DNA from: Leishmania donovani | Lineage: Eukaryota > Euglenozoa > Kinetoplastea > Trypanosomatida > Trypanosomatidae | Direction: 5' to 3' | DNA length: 64,000 nucleotides | Assembly: GCF_000227135.1 (NCBI RefSeq) | Contig: NC_018241.1 | Location: 183,634-247,633, forward strand | In this document: piece by piece, positions 63,062 to 64,000 of the stretch | Numbering within the stretch: position 1 is the first letter of the stretch | How the letters are laid out: each line of letters starts with the position of its first letter | Program-made: the position numbers and the translations under genes | Notes under the pieces: generated by a model | The model's database searches: none | What the model was told of the DNA's origin: nothing | Seen by the model: only the letters and a program-made list of their open reading frames with translations

Positions 63062-63916
63062 TTAGCTCACCTTCTTTTTGGAGCCATCGAAGCGCGACTT
63101 CTTGTGCACGTGCAAGAACATGTGGGAAAAGAGGAAGAGGTTCGCGACGGCGAGGAGCAGCTGCACGCGTGCAGTGTCCCAGGAAGTGCCACCTCACGCC
63201 AGCGGGTTCAGCTCCGGGAGGCGAGCCTGGTGGCCGAGCGCCTTGTTCTAACTAATGATGGACACGAGCACACGATCAGTTACCACCCGCGCAGTCTGCA
63301 TCGGCGTGATCTACATCAGGAACGGGCGCGCCGTGTTCTCGAACCTCACCCTCGGCCACGCCTAGGTGCACGACGATGTGCACCGAATAGTAGAGCGCCG
63401 CGGCGTAGCTCAGCATGCTGCTGCCGACAGCTTAGGCGTGCGAGCAGCGCAGGAAAGTGGGAACGTGATAGATCCACCGCAGAAACGACAGGTTTCGACG
63501 ACCTCGGAGCACAATTAAGATGCCGTCAATGCGCTCGGGGTTCTTGGAGAAAGCGAACAGGCAGACCTCTATGGCGATGAGGCCCGCGCGAAGTACTCGT
63601 GCAGCCCGTAGAGGGTATTGAGGGGGACGTGCTTGCGTATTCTGTAGATCACAGGCGGCGTGACGCTCGACGAGCCGCAACAAGAGGAGATAAGGTGCAG
63701 AAGGTTCGAGACAATCTACGGGTAGCGCATTCACACCAACTTTCACGCTGCCACGCTGGGCTTCGTTGCCGCCGTACTGGTACTTGGCTATCAACGTGGA
63801 CCCGCACAAGACGCAGGCGAGGCACAGTCCCGCGCCATACGTGGCGTCGTCCGACTAGGAAACAAGCACCCCTTCACCGCGTAGCCATCGAAGCCGGTCG
63901 CCGAGTAGTTGTCCAT
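63062..63916 (-). pseudogene. Elongase (ELO) pseudogene, frameshifted and with in-frame stops
   Basis: Pieces of an elongase can be followed along the minus strand but change frame. From the ATG at 63916: GFDGYAVKG; then, after a frameshift near 63860, SDDATYGAGLCLACVLCGST (like SNVDVCAYIAGAYLAFVF); then in another frame TPPVIYRIRKHVPLNTLYGL with HEYF (like PPLLRHL....NTLCTFHEDEF); back to FAFSKNPERIDGILIVL and FLRWIYHVPTFL; then a TAA, MLSYAAALYYSVHIVVHLG, and in another frame RFENTARPFLM, a TAG where the family has Tyr, and ITPMQTARVV. The end is TSWDTARVQLLLAVANLFLF and a terminal KKVS dilysine, stopping at 63062. The catalytic His-His reads YH. The ARPF word puts it nearest to the 285-residue elongase. 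Several independent lesions argue against simple sequencing error. Confidence 0.9.
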
Positions 63917-64000
63917 GCGGTGCGCAGGGGCAAGGAGACCAATACCCTCGTGTGCAGAGGGTGCTCCCGAATCTTTGAGCGGGCGGTGTCTGTGTGTGTG
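63917..64000. other. Upstream edge of window, no gene
   Basis: 84 bases upstream of the elongase pseudogene; too short to interpret. Confidence 0.5.

Noticed and set aside
1..64000. CRISPR arrays, operons with ribosome binding sites, bacterial promoters
   Set aside because: None is seen, and gene layout is that of a trypanosomatid nuclear chromosome.

Overview
This window looks like a piece of a trypanosomatid nuclear chromosome, most likely Leishmania. The GC-rich, intronless genes all lie on one strand (minus). They are separated by 0.5-4.5 kb of low-complexity DNA with (CA)n/(TA)n microsatellites, poly-G runs and long purine tracts on the + strand, which are polypyrimidine tracts on the transcribed strand. 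This is what a single polycistronic transcription unit processed by trans-splicing looks like; no strand switch is seen. A stearoyl-CoA desaturase plus an elongase array on one unit fits my recollection of Leishmania chromosome 14, but species and chromosome were not verified. Transcription runs from right to left.

Right end (51-64 kb): an array of ELO fatty-acid elongase genes. In transcription order these are a frameshifted pseudogene (63.1-63.9 kb), three apparently intact elongases (60.7, 58.3 and 54.2 kb), and a diverged family member that has lost the catalytic His-His (51.2 kb). Centre-right (42-48 kb): an LSD1-type zinc-finger protein, a kinetoplastid protein with a CTFEPRIN motif, and a protein with a likely mitochondrial presequence. 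Centre (28-42 kb): a SpoU-type RNA methyltransferase, a 1564-residue unknown with N-terminal CxxC pairs, a small LYR-like protein, and the U3 snoRNP WD40 protein Utp12. Left-centre (18-28 kb): a coiled-coil protein and two paralogous type I membrane proteins of unknown function. Left (1-16 kb): two tandem SK-like potassium-channel subunits, one with an altered selectivity filter (GYS), a HYPK-like UBA protein, a delta-9 desaturase fused to cytochrome b5, and an SH3 plus coiled-coil protein.

The clearest functional theme is fatty-acid modification in the ER: the elongases extend acyl-CoA and the desaturase introduces the first double bond. The two channel genes probably encode partner subunits. 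Otherwise neighbouring genes look functionally unrelated, as is usual in trypanosomatid transcription units.

Two places need care as sequence. One is a 38-N gap flanked by identical 71-bp copies, almost certainly a false duplication at a (CA)n repeat. The other is a perfect 55-bp inverted repeat at 17.2-17.3 kb, which may be real or a fold-back artefact. Start codons were chosen at ATGs that I checked in the sequence; several longer open frames begin only at non-ATG codons and were trimmed.
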